Below are positions 1 to 42,600 of a stretch of DNA of 64,000 nucleotides, one piece after another. How positions within the stretch are numbered: position 1 is the stretch's first letter; each line of letters opens with the position of its first letter. Source of the stretch: Branchiostoma floridae. Taxonomy: Eukaryota; Chordata; Leptocardii; Amphioxiformes; Branchiostomatidae. The notes under the pieces are model-generated. The model saw nothing but the letters and a program-made list of their open reading frames with translations, was not told where the DNA came from and did no database searches. The DNA is taken from positions 10,380,156 through 10,444,155 of the forward strand of contig NC_049988.1 of assembly GCF_000003815.2 (NCBI RefSeq), given 5' to 3'. The position numbers and the translations under genes were made by a program.

Positions 1-22
1 AACTTTTTGTTCCCTCCTGCAG

Positions 23-29439
<29,417 letters not shown>

Positions 29440-32400
29440 TCAACACCAAACACCGTAGACCAGCTTAGACCGGAAACACTGAGAAACACAAGTTAACTTC
29501 ATACTCTTGACTGTGATACTGTGAGGCAGAGATACTCATTAATGCATTTATTAACTGTACATTCAGTGAAGATATTAGCGTAGTCTGTGTAGAAGCTAAA
29601 ATGATGACAATCTAACTTGGAGCGGAGTCGGGTCCTGTTGTGAGGAGTACATGAACATATCATGTGTTTGTCGATGAAGACCTCATGGAAAAGGTGTCAT
29701 TCTGTTGTCTTTGAGTGCTTCGGAAAATGTCGCCTGTAGTTTGGGAGTAATCTAGAATTGAAGACTTAGTCGCATAGTTTATTACTGCACCATTGTTCTT
29801 ACAGCACGTATGGTTGTGTGAACCAATGTAAGTTTGATAATCTTAAAGATAAACCCTTCACGTAACAAACTCAACCTTGGTAGAGTTGATGCACACTTAT
29901 ATAGATTAGCCCTTGTGTTTTTTGTTCATGAGGTCTACACTGACTAATGCATCACAGCCTGTCCGTATGGTTGTGTTAAGATGTATGTATGTTTTCAGAT
30001 GGCAGCAAAGATTTTTAGATAGGAAGACTTTGTACAAACAAGTTGAGTAGTTCTGAAACTGTGGTACTTGTGTAATCCGTGCAAGCATGGTGCTACTAGA
30101 ATCTCTCTGCAAAATGCTAGTTCATGGATATCGATATTGTTATGAATCGGTGATTGCTCCCATTTGTTTGCATCATGATCATATTTCATATTTATTTCAT
30201 GCTGATTTCGATGGAAATTTGCACTTTTCTGTATTCCGTAAAACACACAATCTGCCATGATGTATCCATATTTGCAGAATTTTTGTTAAGCATATCTTAC
30301 AGCTTGCTGATTTTTTTAGTTGAAAATCTTATTTTTTTGCTACTCACAATATCTATTTTCAAGCCTCATCTCAGTTATGGTGTTTAGTACCACAAGGCTT
30401 TCATAAAAATTCCTCTAAAAAAAAGACTCTAGTAAACCATTGTGTTGTGTCAAACTGTACCAGGTGCAAAGACTAGTTTAGTAGTTGTCATTGTCTTCAA
30501 ACTGCGTGTTGTATCAGTTGGATGAAGTATTCATGTATGGATGTGTCCAAAGATGACACAGTGGTTCTGAACCAAATAGTGCTCTGCAAAGTGTACAGCC
30601 GTGTTTATTATATGAATATTACTATGTACATAAACAAAGTAGTGTAAGCAAGGCACATAATTGCAAATGTGCAAAAAAACATATGGATTATGGAGATGTA
30701 AAGAAGAGAAGATGTATGTGTTGTTTATCCAGGATGTCTTTCAGTTGGCTTTGAAGGTCTGTGGGTAACATGGTCAGTTTGGTAGGCTACATTAAAATGT
30801 CAGCATTTCACATTTGTATGAAACAATACAGTGTCACTATGTATTCTGTATCTCCTACAGGAGGGCAATTTCAGGCAAATATAGCAAAAATGTGGAAGAT
30901 TGTAAATTTAAAATGTTTCTCTAAAAACTGAAAAGTGTTTCCCCTACCAATGATGTAATGTTGTGGTAATTACTAGGTGAGTAACATACAGATATTTCCT
31001 ATGTCATTGATTGAGCTCTGTCACCATTATATACATTACCAAGGTCTTTTCATACATTTTCACAAACGTTCAACGTTCAAGCCAGAATGCAAGACTAGTT
31101 CTATTACATTTTGCCATAATGTGAAGTCTGTATGTTACCTTATGTGAGTCCACATCATAGTCAAAACTAGAGAGAGTCTGAGCCACAAGTTGGTACAACT
31201 TTGAAGTTTTGAAACTGTCCCTCCCACAGCCTGACAAAGCAGAACCTTGTACAGGGGAGCCTTGTTGGCGTGTATGCAAGAATGTGCACAACAAGATTTT
31301 GGTCAAGCCGGGACGTACCATTATTTCTCACTAGGCCTGAATAATAAGTGGGGTCTTCCTTCAAAGGCATTAACTGATGAACAGAATTTTAGCATACAAA
31401 GTGTTTACCAGGGATATCTGTCATGAGACCTATAAAGGTAAAACATGTGCACGAAGAATGCCTCACTTGAATGAAGATCTGTTTCGGGTCATTTGAGAAA
31501 TTCTGGTACACCCATACTCGTTTTGATTGTTCTTAGTAAAAGTAAGGTTGTCAGTACCAAAAATGATCACATGATCTTATAACTAGGACTGAAAGACAGT
31601 TCAGCAACTTGGACCGTGGCATTTGTTGTTGATTGTACAATAATGTCAATTTTTGTTGAAGGATGGTCATCAGCCCGCATGGATTTTGAACTGTTCTTTC
31701 TGTCTTGTTTAAAGGATCTGGTGCAATGAGGTTTTGATGCCAGGAGTAAGGTGTGAAAAGTGTCACTGACTTCAGCATTCTCTGCAAAGTGATAAATGCT
31801 GCATTAGAATAAGAGGAAAGGAAAGAATGTTATGTTTTCAAAGTGAACTAAAATTGTATTTGTTGACATGTAATGGTGTTGTAAGACTTGAGGGCACTTG
31901 AAAGAAGTAAATGCTTGTGGAAAGTTGAAACTGCAGTTTTACTGTTGCCAGAAAGGTGGCGCTGTTAAAAACAGTTGACTAGTATGTTATAGTAGGTTAT
32001 TCAATGTTGACAAATTTTGAAATTCTCTTTTTGAAAAAAAAAAAGAAAAGTATAGATATGTGCTAAAGAGATTGTTATTATATATATATAAATATATATA
32101 TACAGTAGTTACTTGCTTCCTTGTGATGCAATTGTACATACTTAAGTCAGAAATTATATATATATAGTTCAGCAAAAGATACTGAAAAAATGATTGAAAA
32201 TGAAAGTTATTTTTGTAAAGGCTAGAAGGACAATGTCCCTTGTAGTTTTGTTGGATTGAAGAATGAAGCTTGGCTCTCACTCAAATGAGGTAAATACCTA
32301 GATAGATTGGAGACAGCAGAGGATACTGAAGTCAGTTGGAATGGTACCTGCAGATAATAACTATCTGTTGTATGGGAAGGTTTTACTGTATACTTCCTTG

Positions 32401-32500
32401 TACATTTTATTTGAAAACATTGTATATAAAACTAGTTTTCCCTGTTACATGTGTGTTTTGTGAGCTGTTTATTCTACCTTGAATGGTGTGTGTCATTTTC
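29440..32500 (+). other. Probable 3' UTR of AMPK gamma and downstream sequence
   Basis: There is no supportable coding region. I found no AATAAA; ATTAAA at 30791-30796 is the best poly(A) signal I noticed, so the transcript end is uncertain. A TATATA run lies at 32079-32102. Confidence 0.45.
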
Positions 32501-33879
32501 TGTGTCATATGCCCTAGAAAATGTGCGTAATATTATGATAAACAGCCTACTTTATTAGAAAGACCTACATATACAGAAGACTAGTTTTTCAAACTAGAAA
32601 GTGCAGAAGCCAGCGTTTCATCTTATCAGCGGTACAGAAGCGCCGACTAGTGGTAAACAGCAGCAATGCAAATAGATGGAACACTTGTTCAGAAACAGTG
32701 CAATGCAAGGTTTTCGTGCTATCAAAATGTCAGCCATTGGTTGATGAATAGAGGATATCAGTGTCCTCAGTTGAGCTTAGTTCGTTTTGATGTTTTACGA
32801 CGCTATGCCGGCAATGACTCTGGCTGGAGGAGACCAGATAATCAGTGATTGGTAGTCGAAAACTTAAGGGGTTTGGTGAAGAAATCCACGACGCCGGTGT
32901 ATGAGCGGTACAAAAACGACATCTAGCGGAAGTTGAAGGCAATGTTTTCTTGTAATGTTATCCATTAGTTTTTCCATTGGACTGTAAAAAGCGATACTTA
33001 GCGGTGATCAACATTATGACAAATTTCTATACTGCACCTACTGGCGATTGTCGTATTCAACACGCCCAAACATGTGCACCATACGAGCCTCTTTTCTCTG
33101 GAAAGTTTCTTTACGTTACTTGACCTGACAGAGAAGCGATTTCCGTTCAGACGACACCACCTTTGAAGGAGCCAATCACTGTTCAGAGGCGACGGAATAC
33201 TGCCACAAAGACATGTATTACAGGGCTAAATACGCTGACTACGTCGAATATATTTGCCAGGGGAGTTTGGCCGGCACAGTTCGCAAGAGGAAATGTAAAC
33301 CTTCCTACGGACTGACTCACCTGGTCAATCATTCCCATTTATACCAAATTCTACGGCACATACCAGCAGTAGGAAGGACTGGTGGAAGCTGGTCGAATAT
33401 TTTCTGGCTGCAGTACCATCTGCCTTTATTAGACGGCGCTGCAATAGGTCCAGCGGCGAACAGGTGTCACCTGTTTGTGGCGGTGAATGGATGAATGGAA
33501 TACATTTTGTATCAGAAGTTTGTCGCTCTTATTGAGGAATAACAGGTAGCTTTGGGACATGATTGGGAATTGCTCACACTACTTAGACTGCACTGTCACG
33601 CTCAAATAAGTAAATTTCACTAAATTGAAGCGAACCTGCCTAGCTCCATCATCTCGCTAAACTGTACATGTTTACTGCATACGTATGTGGAGATATGGGA
33701 CATGAGTAATTTCTGCCCGGAGTGATCTCGACCTCTCAAACAAAAAGAAACCTACACCACACAACATACACGTATTTTGAAAAAGAGGCATAAGGGGTAT
33801 TTCTAATGATCTGATATTCTTTTATTCATTAATTGTGCAATGAACATTCACATTAGTAGTGATTGACATGAGAGAGAGG
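32500..33879. other. Intergenic sequence between the two convergent genes
   Basis: Unique-looking sequence with several short motifs of the type CTAGYGG/TTAGCGG. An open stretch at 33213-33494 has no recognisable motif, splice logic or partner and is not called a gene. Confidence 0.5.
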
Positions 33880-36050
33880 ACAAGATCTCCAAGCAGATGT
33901 TGGGGTGAAAGATCGTAATATTTTATTCGTGACGGCCGGGCTTCTCTGATAATCATTTACCCCGTATAAGCAGATGAAGTGTTGAGTTAAAGTCTAGTAT
34001 TGTTAAGGGGAAACGGATGATGTCCACACATAGAATTGAATTACCAAAAACGCAAAAGATATGACGTATACCTGAATGTAGGTGGCGCTTCGACGGGCGG
34101 ACAGGTGTTACCTGGACTCCTCCCCTGGCACCTGGAATCGACCCTTTAAAGATAATTCTAGATGTATGTAAATATGTCTGGACCTATGTTGAAAAGTTTT
34201 CACTGTGTTAAATCTACTGTCTGACGTTTTACAAGTCAGGACTCCAAACTCTATCATAGCCTTTTCTGCAGTACCGCTCCCGGCCGCGTCCTGAAAAGTG
34301 GCTAAGACGATCGTCAAATTGCCAAATTTTGGTCATTTCGGGAATGGGGAAACTGGGAAGGCTCACAAAGGGGTTTAATTTCTTTTAGATTTATTTGACT
34401 CTGCTTTCCTTAATACGACCGTTTAGAGTCAAGAATGATGATAATTAAGACATTTCACAAACAGGGCCATGGGATATCAAGTGAAAATGACACGTTTTGC
34501 TTACAATTTACCGCATCTCCGTCTGTATTGCTTTGACGTGCTACCGCGCATCCATTTTTTTTGTGAAACAAGACGATGTCGAACAAATGCAACAATGTTT
34601 CTTGTTGTTTGTCTATGAATAGATCCAATATTTCTTCCAAAATACTACATGTGTATGTTTGAAATACAGCATGGTGCGTAAGGTAGGCCTAGGGGGATGG
34701 GGGCTTTTGACGAGCTCTTAATGAGCATAGAGAACAAGTTAGCTTTTTACATGACTTTAAAGTACTGCAGGAGGATTCTTGTGAAAGTAATGACACAGAA
34801 TGAAAGTAATACAAAATGTTGACATCGTAGGCGATAAGCAAGTGTTGACTGAAGCTAATTAGAATAGACTGTTTTTGAATAAAAGAATGCGGGATAACGG
34901 AAATCATCATCCCTCAGTAAGACATCTGGAGCCGCTGGAATAAAAGTTCTAAACTAGAACGATGCGGCTCCAGATGTCTTGCTGAGGGACGACTGTGGTG
35001 CGAAAGCTGTCCGTTAGCTGGGGAATAAGTCCATTCTGTGATTATCAAGTAAGAGTAAGACCGCATAAACTCACAACAATCACTGTTCATGGTTTTAAAC
35101 TATACGTGCGAAAATATCTTCTGTTCATTGGTTTTATTTATTTATTTTTTTTCATAGGAAGTGTAAAACTACAGAAGTATCCAACGATGTCAGCATTCAT
35201 GTTTCGTATACTGTACGTTTCACTAGTTCTCATAGATGTAAGATAACGTCAAAGTGACTACACTGGAATTTGAGCTAGCTCTGCGTTTGAGCTAATAGAC
35301 AAAACACAATTGCATCCATTCAAAGTCTTCTTGAAATGAAATTTGGATGTGGTAGCTCTTCAGAAAGTGATAATTTACAGGACATGTACTCTCGACTTCA
35401 CCTACTGGTAAAATGAGAAGGAAGTGTTTCATTTATGATCTAGTTTCGAATGGTGTGAGGCATGTCTAAAATATTGTTATTATCGATTCTAAACGGTCAC
35501 ATCATTGGAAACAAGGTTTTAAAGAAGCCTAAAATGAAACCCCTTTGCGAGCCTTACTCGGTTTCCCCATTCCCGAAATGACAGAAATTTGGCAATTTGA
35601 CGGTCGTCTTAGCCACTTTTCAGGAGGCGGCCGGGAGCGGTACTGCAGAAAAGGCTATGATAGGGTTTATCGTTTCGACTTTTAAAAATGTAGAAATATG
35701 CTAGACATTCGGCTTAGAGGCTGTAAAGAAGTCTAAATATCTTCGCGTACATTTAAATTTACCTTTTAAAATTTCAGAAACGTGACTTGGTGTATAAAAG
35801 ATCGTTTTTTAGGCGCCACACTAGGAGCGTCTGTGACACATTGGCCGCCCATCGAAGCGCCGCCTACATTCGTGGACACGACAATTTCTGTGCCAAACTA
35901 GTACTTTGAAGACACATAAGGACTTCATTTGTTTTCTCTTAACACCTTAGCCTTTCACTCAACTATCCATCTGCTTACAAGGAGTAAGGGACTGTCAGGG
36001 AAGTCCGCCAGAAAACATTACGATCTCACCCCAACGTCTGCTTGAAAATT
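33880..36050. mobile_element. 2.2-kb fold-back element with long terminal inverted repeats
   Basis: Three blocks in the left half recur inverted and in mirrored order on the right. AAGCAGATGTTGGGGTGA (33.89 kb) pairs with TCACCCCAACGTCTGCTT (36.03 kb). GTAGGTGGCGCTTCGA (34.08 kb) pairs with TCGAAGCGCCGCCTAC (35.86 kb). A 110-bp block with TTCTGCAGTACCGCTCCCGG (34.26 kb) pairs with CCGGGAGCGGTACTGCAGAA (35.63 kb). The centre holds no transposase. Confidence 0.75.
34909..34990. mobile_element. Nested hairpin element inside the fold-back
   Basis: TCCCTCAGTAAGACATCTGG with AGCCGC is mirrored by GCGGCTCCAGATGTCTTGCT with GAGGGA around a 28-base loop; one mismatch in the stem. Confidence 0.75.
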
Positions 36051-37344
36051 AGGTAGGCTTGTTACAGATGTATGAAAGTCCTTCATTCATTTTTTCAGGA
36101 GGTAATTTCGTTCTGTTGTCCTGTTTCAGAAGAAGGTGTAACAAACTGCTATAGTTACCCTTTTCCTCTCCGAAAACTGAGGAAACGAATCTGGATGTCA
36201 CCATAAAATCATACGACGTTATCATACGGCACCTAAGAACGGTGCTCAGATACAACGTCACATCTGTCAGATTGAGGGTAAAGAAATGCGACTTGTCCTC
36301 CTTGCCATATATGCCTATTGAATTGATCATCTATCGCCAATATCTTATCAATGCCGTCGTCTTCAGACTTTTTTTTCTAGCTGTCACTGGGTGGAGTGTC
36401 AGAGAACAAGGAAATTACAGGACCGATTTCATTTTTTGATAGCTTAATACTATCAGAAAATCTGAGGGTCAGATCTTTCGCCGGTTGCTTGAAGAGCAAA
36501 TTTGATGACGGTTGTTTTCGTGGGTGTACTTTATGATAATTTTTCCATGTAGCGTTTCAAAGTACGCGGAAAGAGAATTAAAGTGAGCTAGTCTAGGAAT
36601 ATACAGCAACGAATATATAGTTTGTGCATTTGTGGCTAAAACATTATCACAAATCTGATTCAGGCTCAGAGCCCTTCTTCCAATTTCATATACTAGTATC
36701 TTTATTTGTTGAAGTCATCTTTCTGTTGTGTTTTTTACGTTTCCTCGGCCCGTCACATTCACATAAATGTCATATTTATACCGCTTACTCAATGGACATA
36801 ATCTATCACTCACTCACGGCCCATAACCACAGTGGTCGTAGGGCCTCATCCATCAGCGGTGATCTTTGCCCATAATTTATAGTGATCTAAAAAACAGGTT
36901 TGTTATTCCAAAGTTGAAACTGGGTCGCATAGCCCAAGTAGTGAAGAACAAAGCATTTAGATGAAGCTTGTCTTCTCGGATGTTCTGCAGTACGACTGCC
37001 GCAGTATGTAATAATCAATATACTTTAATATAGCTGTACATAATTGTGTTGCCACTTGTCGTTCAGCTTTAGGGTTAAGAGCTTTGATAAATTTGTGTTT
37101 GCAACAACTATCTTTCACATATACTAGTATTATGACGTAAAAAAATCGGTAAAATGCACTTTTTATGCCAAAATACTCTTCATTTTTCTTACTAATTCTA
37201 CAATAAAACAAGTAGAGCAGTTTGGTCAACAACACTTCATGTAAGACTGCCTAGGAGTGAAGTACTTGGACCACACCAATCTATTTCCTTGGATTTTATA
37301 CAATAAAACCTACTACAGGTTATGGGCAACAGTGCCCAGTAGGG
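36051..37344. other. Intergenic, no feature seen
   Basis: AT-rich sequence; no splice-consistent coding exon or clear repeat was found. Confidence 0.4.
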
Positions 37345-37855
37345 GTGGGTACCGGTACAGAAAATTCAGGTCCAGGTCCGGACCTGTACCTAAATCAGTA
37401 TGTGAAAACTTGTAATGAATAATACTCAGCAGATCAGAACAATGGTCCATTCTGCTACAAAGAAATCTGCTTGGTGGAGTATTTGGGTCCCACTGGCGTT
37501 TTAAAACCCTACAAGGCTAACTGCTAATCTCGAACCAGATCCACGGTGCGTAATAGCCGGCTATACTCCCTGGCCAGCTTTGGTACTATCTTATGGCACC
37601 GTAGGATCTGCTTGGAGATTAGCTAACTGCCTCAGTACGATTGACTGTAAAACTTGGTGGCAATTACTATACTTCGCTCGTTATTTTCTTCAATCTGTCA
37701 TCACCAAACGTGTGAATTTCTCCTCATATAACTTCTTCATTTCCTAATAGGTCCAACATCCGGTCCACCCAATTTTTACAGGTCCGTTTTTTCCGGACCG
37801 GTCCAATAAGAAAAAGCGGTTTTGTACCGGTACGGTCCGGTACCCAGCCCTAGTG
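37345..37855. mobile_element. Repeat element with GGTACC-rich ends, copy 1
   Basis: Starts GGGTGGGTACCGGTACAGAA and ends GTACCGGTACGGTCCGGTAC then CCAGCCC. Within it GGTCCAACATCCGGTCCAC and CAGGTCCGTTTTTTCCGGAC also occur in the copy at 54445-54775. It carries an inserted segment (37556-37625) found also at 52.4 and 52.7 kb. Confidence 0.65.
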
Positions 37856-38429
37856 CCCAAACAAATGTAAGTTACACTCCTGAGGCTATTGTCATGTTGA
37901 TATTTCAATGCAGCATTTTCTTTAAATCCAAGAAATTAAACTGGCATGGGTTTCTTGTCACACTATACTGGTAATGATGAAATTACTCAGAGAACAGACA
38001 CACCCAAGTATGTAGAGAAAGGTTTATCACAAATGTGATGCAGAGTCCTGTACAAAGTTCTAAACATAACTGTGAAACATTGTATTTACATTATTGTATG
38101 TACATGACAAATTTACAGTCAATGTCACAATGAAAGAAAAGGCAACAAACAACTTGCATAAATTCATCAACAAAACATCAACATAAACTTTGCTATTTGC
38201 TTAATATGTACAACACTATGAGACACTAAAGAAAAAAAAACTTTGGTAATTACATCTTCATGTGCAACTTAGAACTGAGAACTACATGTAGCAGCACCCG
38301 TAAATTAGTATTGCTGGCAAAAAACATTTATCAACTAACGCTCTACAGAATGATAGATCTACAGAATGTAATCTATAGACATGTAAGATCTGGACGTTGA
38401 AGGTCTAAAGACATATAAAGAGTATCTGC

Positions 38430-38935
38430 AGATCTTACATGTTTGTAGATCTTACATGTCTGTAGATCTTACATGTCTGTAGAGCTTAGATGTCTGTAGA
38501 TCTTACATGTCTGTAGATCTTACATGTCTAAATCTCACGTCTGTAGATCTCACATGTCTGTAGATCTGCAAACATGTATTACTAAGATCTACAGACATGT
38601 AAGATCTACAGACATGTAAGATCTAGACATGTAAGATCTAGACATGTAAGATCTACAGACATGTAAAATCTACAGACATGTAAGATCCACAGACATGTAA
38701 GACCTACAGACATGTGAGATCTACACATGTAAGATCTACAGACATGTAAGATCTACAGACATGTAAGATCTACAGACATGTAAGATCTACAGGCATGTAA
38801 GATCTACAGACATGTAAGATCTACAGGCATGTAAGATCTACAGACATGTAAGATCTACAGGCATGTAAGATCTACAGACATGTAAGATCTACAGACATGT
38901 AAGACCTACAGACATGTAAGACCTACAGACATGCA
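38430..38935. repeat. 17-bp satellite in two opposite-facing arrays
   Basis: About eight units of TGTAGATCTTACATGTC (38430-38566) are followed, after a short spacer, by about twenty units of the reverse complement GACATGTAAGATCTACA (38583-38935), with single-base variants. Together they form a large imperfect palindrome. It lies 0.7-1.2 kb downstream of the DBF4 stop, perhaps in its 3' UTR. Confidence 0.92.
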
Positions 38936-39625
38936 ATTTGAAGTTGAGGTAAGAATGGTAGTCTTATAAAGAGACATTTTAACAATGCACAGATAAAACA
39001 ACATACATTTGCCCTTATGTTGTGTGTGTCAAATTTTTATCCATATCAAAATGTACAAAAAGAAAGAGAGACTGACATACTTGCGGATACAAATAGTCAT
39101 AGCAACAGTATACTGTCTGACAGATGTGCGTTACTGACCTTAATTGGATATACTACCTCATTACAAATGTGAGGAAGACTGTGTATGTCATTTACTATAT
39201 GAACAGCAAAGATGTCATTTCAAGATCACTTTAGAGTATGGACCTGTTCAAGTTATCCACCAATTACTTCAAACTTATTTCAGTTAAGTAACAGTGTCTA
39301 CCTCATTGAAACAGGTTAGTTTCTGGATTGCAAATGGCATTAAAGTCATAAAGAATTATTTCTGCAGAGGTCCCATCAAAATTACAGTATAACAGTACAG
39401 ACTTAAATTAGTAAGGCTAATATATGGTATGTTCAGTTCAGCAATTCAGCAGTTTCAGATACTAAGAACACACCTAACAGTCCACTGATTTTTGGCGACA
39501 CATGAGGGGCGGAGACATTTTTTGCTACAACTGTTACTTCCTTGAAGAAAAGGCGAGTGATACTTGCTTCTGCCAACAATGTTTCCTACTTAGGTGACTT
39601 GTCCATACAACTTTTAGATCAATCC

Positions 39626-42600
39626 TTACTTATTTCTGCATTCTGGAATGCTTTTCTTCAGACCTCTCCCCCTTCGGACGCCAGGTGATGGTGTTTCTTT
39701 CTTCTTTTCGATGGAAGGTTCTGGCGACGCCGGTATGGATGACGTTTTTCCCACGGAGGGTTCTGGTGATGTCGGTAAGGTTGATTTCTTCCTCGGTGAA
39801 GTCCACGTGTCGGGAGAGTCCATACCTTTCCTTTTGGGAGTCATGCGCTGCGGTGAAGGCACTGTATCTGGACTGGATGGAATGTCCAAGTTTTTCCTGC
39901 TCAAGACAGTCTGTGATTGTTGAGCTGTACTGACTGGGGGACTCTTCCCTACAGAATTCCTCTGGCGGGGACTGTTCATTGTACTTTGGACAGGCATACT
40001 TTTCCCAATAGGTTTCATCTGGGACTGTTGAGCTGTACTGACTGGGGGACTCTTCCCTACAGAATTTCTCTGACGGGGACTGTTTACTGTACTTTGGACA
40101 GGCGTACTTTTCCCAACAGGTTTCATCTGGGACTGTTGAGCTGTACTGACTGGGGGACTCTTCCCTACAGAATTCCTCTGACGGGGACTGTTTACAGTAC
40201 TTTGGACGGGCATACTTTTCCCAACAGGTTTCATCTGGCTTGGATTGTTTTGCGCACTTTGAACAGGAGTACTTCTATTCAGGACAAGCTCTGGCTGTTG
40301 AGCTGTACTAACTGATGGACTCTTTCCAGCAGATATTCTCTGGCTTGGGTTATTCTGCGTACTTTGAATAGGTATACTTTTCCCAGCAGGTATCATTGGG
40401 CTTGGACTGCTTTGCACATGCTGCATGTTGACATCCTCTTTACGTGGCCGTGTACGTGGCCGTCCTGGTTTCCTCTTCACCACCTTTTGACCTGCCTGGT
40501 TTGCTTGTGTACTTGCCATGTGAACACCCGGTACTTTTCCCTGGACTGTCTGTGTACTTGCCACATTACCACGCACTTTCGGTGGCCGTCCCGGTTTCCT
40601 CTTTATAACCTTCTGACCACCCTGGGTTGTCTGCGTACCTGCCTTGTTAATGTCCTGTTTGGGGGCCGGACCTGGTTTCCGCCTTCTCCTTTTCCTCTGA
40701 GCTGTTTGGTTGGTCTGCTTCCCCGCCTGGCCGGCTCCCACTGGCTCATTCTGTACCGGCTGCACAACTAAATCCCCTGCTGCAGTGGTCTGGACAGTTT
40801 GTAGGTTCAGTCTGTGAAGTATGACTCTAGGCGACCGTCTAGTGGGCTTCTTGGTGGGCTTTTCCTTGACAGGTTTTTCTTTTCTTGTTCGCTGTGCAGG
40901 TCGTCTTCTGATGGGTAGTTTCAAGTTTTTCCTGTACCGTCCATGAGTAGAGTTATAGTGGGGACGTGCTGAGGGTCTGTTCCTGTTCATGTACTTTTGT
41001 TTTAGGATCTGTATTCTCGAGGCATTTTCTACCTTTGTGTTTGGCGAAGTTCTGCATGGCTTCTGTGACAAACTGTTTGTCGGCTTATTGGAATCTACCT
41101 GAGATTGGTTTGGACTTTGTTTTTTCTGTTTTCCCGATTTCCCTGACCTCCTGGGTGATCTCAAGGACTGCTTACTGAGCTCCTGCATTTCCGGTACAGT
41201 TAGCCGTACAGGGCTAGTGCCGACATCTTTTGTCTTGACGTACGGGTTTGATCCCTCACTGCTCCCTTCACTTACCCACCTTTGCAACTTTTCCCAAATA
41301 CCATCATCAGATCTAGATGAACTGTAACGTCTTGCAGGAGCTTTTCTTCTTTGCTTCTCCCTTGTGGTGGGATCCTGGGACCCTACGGGATCGCCATGGG
41401 ATACAGCTGGACAGTCCCGGGACACGGTGGGATCTTCGTTAGACACAGTGGGATCCTCATGGGACACAGTGGGATCTTCGTTAGACACAGTGGGATCCTC
41501 ATGGGACACTGTGGGATCTTCGTTAGACACAGTGGGATCCTCATGGGACACTGTGGGATCTTCGCTAGACACAGTGGGATCCTCATGGGACATAGTGGGG
41601 TCGAACGATGCAACAAGATCACTAGAGGACAGTGCGTCAGATGTGTCTTCGCTAATCAACTTGTCCCAGTCATCCAACAGATCCAACGCGTCGATGTTTG
41701 AGCTCATGGAAACCCCCAGCTGGGACTCCGAGTTCCATCTGGGGGAGTTGATGACTGAATCAATCAGGTTGTCATACTCCACATTTGTTAGTCCCACCTC
41801 TGACAGCCTCCTGTTCCGACGTGGAGTACCCTGGTACCCAAAACCCTCCTGAAGAACCGTGGCAGCCTCTTGGAAACCCAAGTCGTCCATTATTCTACGC
41901 ACTGCGGACTCTGGGAATTCCGCGGCCGGACGACTGTACGCATTTTTCACGGGGGACTTCAGCAGCACTTCCTTTGACTTATAGCGAAGCACTTTCTTAG
42001 GGCTTGGTTTGTATTTGAACTTCCCTTTTGGACTCACCCCCGGACTCATTGGGCCAGTCTCGCAATATCCTCGGTTCCCCCCCTGATCGGGCTGAGTGGT
42101 AGGAGCCGACATGATATAAAAAGGATCCTGCAGCTGTATGGGTTTGGCTGCCTTAAGGATGTGCACTTCATTTGTCTGGGGATTACGCACCTTAAGTCGA
42201 AAGTCTTGTACTTCTGACTTATCGCAGTCACTCCAACCCACACTCTCAACATCTTCCAGTCCGACTTCTTCTCCTTCTAGAATGTACTTTGGACTCTTTC
42301 CTTTGGAACGTTTGGCCACAGTTCTAGATGGGCCTGGTTGGACCAGGGGTTGCTCAATGTGATCTAAAAGGTCTAAAGGGGGAGGCTTGTCACCACATCT
42401 GTGGTTAGTTTCCTTGGCCTCTGGTGTTTTTCCCACAATCTCTAATTCAGGTGGAGTGGCGTCCTTCTCTTGGACAGGAGGGGGCTCAGGTAAGGGTGGA
42501 AGTCCCGCAATTTCACAGAAACTTCTCGTCTGGGACAGTCTACCCTGAGTGAACCTCCTCTCCAGTTCCAGCCTGCGTAACCGTACATCCGACAACAGAT

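Noticed and set aside
33213-33494. 93-codon open frame between the genes
   Set aside because: No homologous motif, no flanking exon signals, ordinary length for chance.
38430-38935. CRISPR-like regular repeats
   Set aside because: Units are contiguous 17-bp satellites without spacers, change orientation, and lie in an animal genome.
41364-41852. + strand open frames across the DBF4 last exon (also 39917-40771)
   Set aside because: They are shadows created by in-frame repeats of the - strand coding exon.
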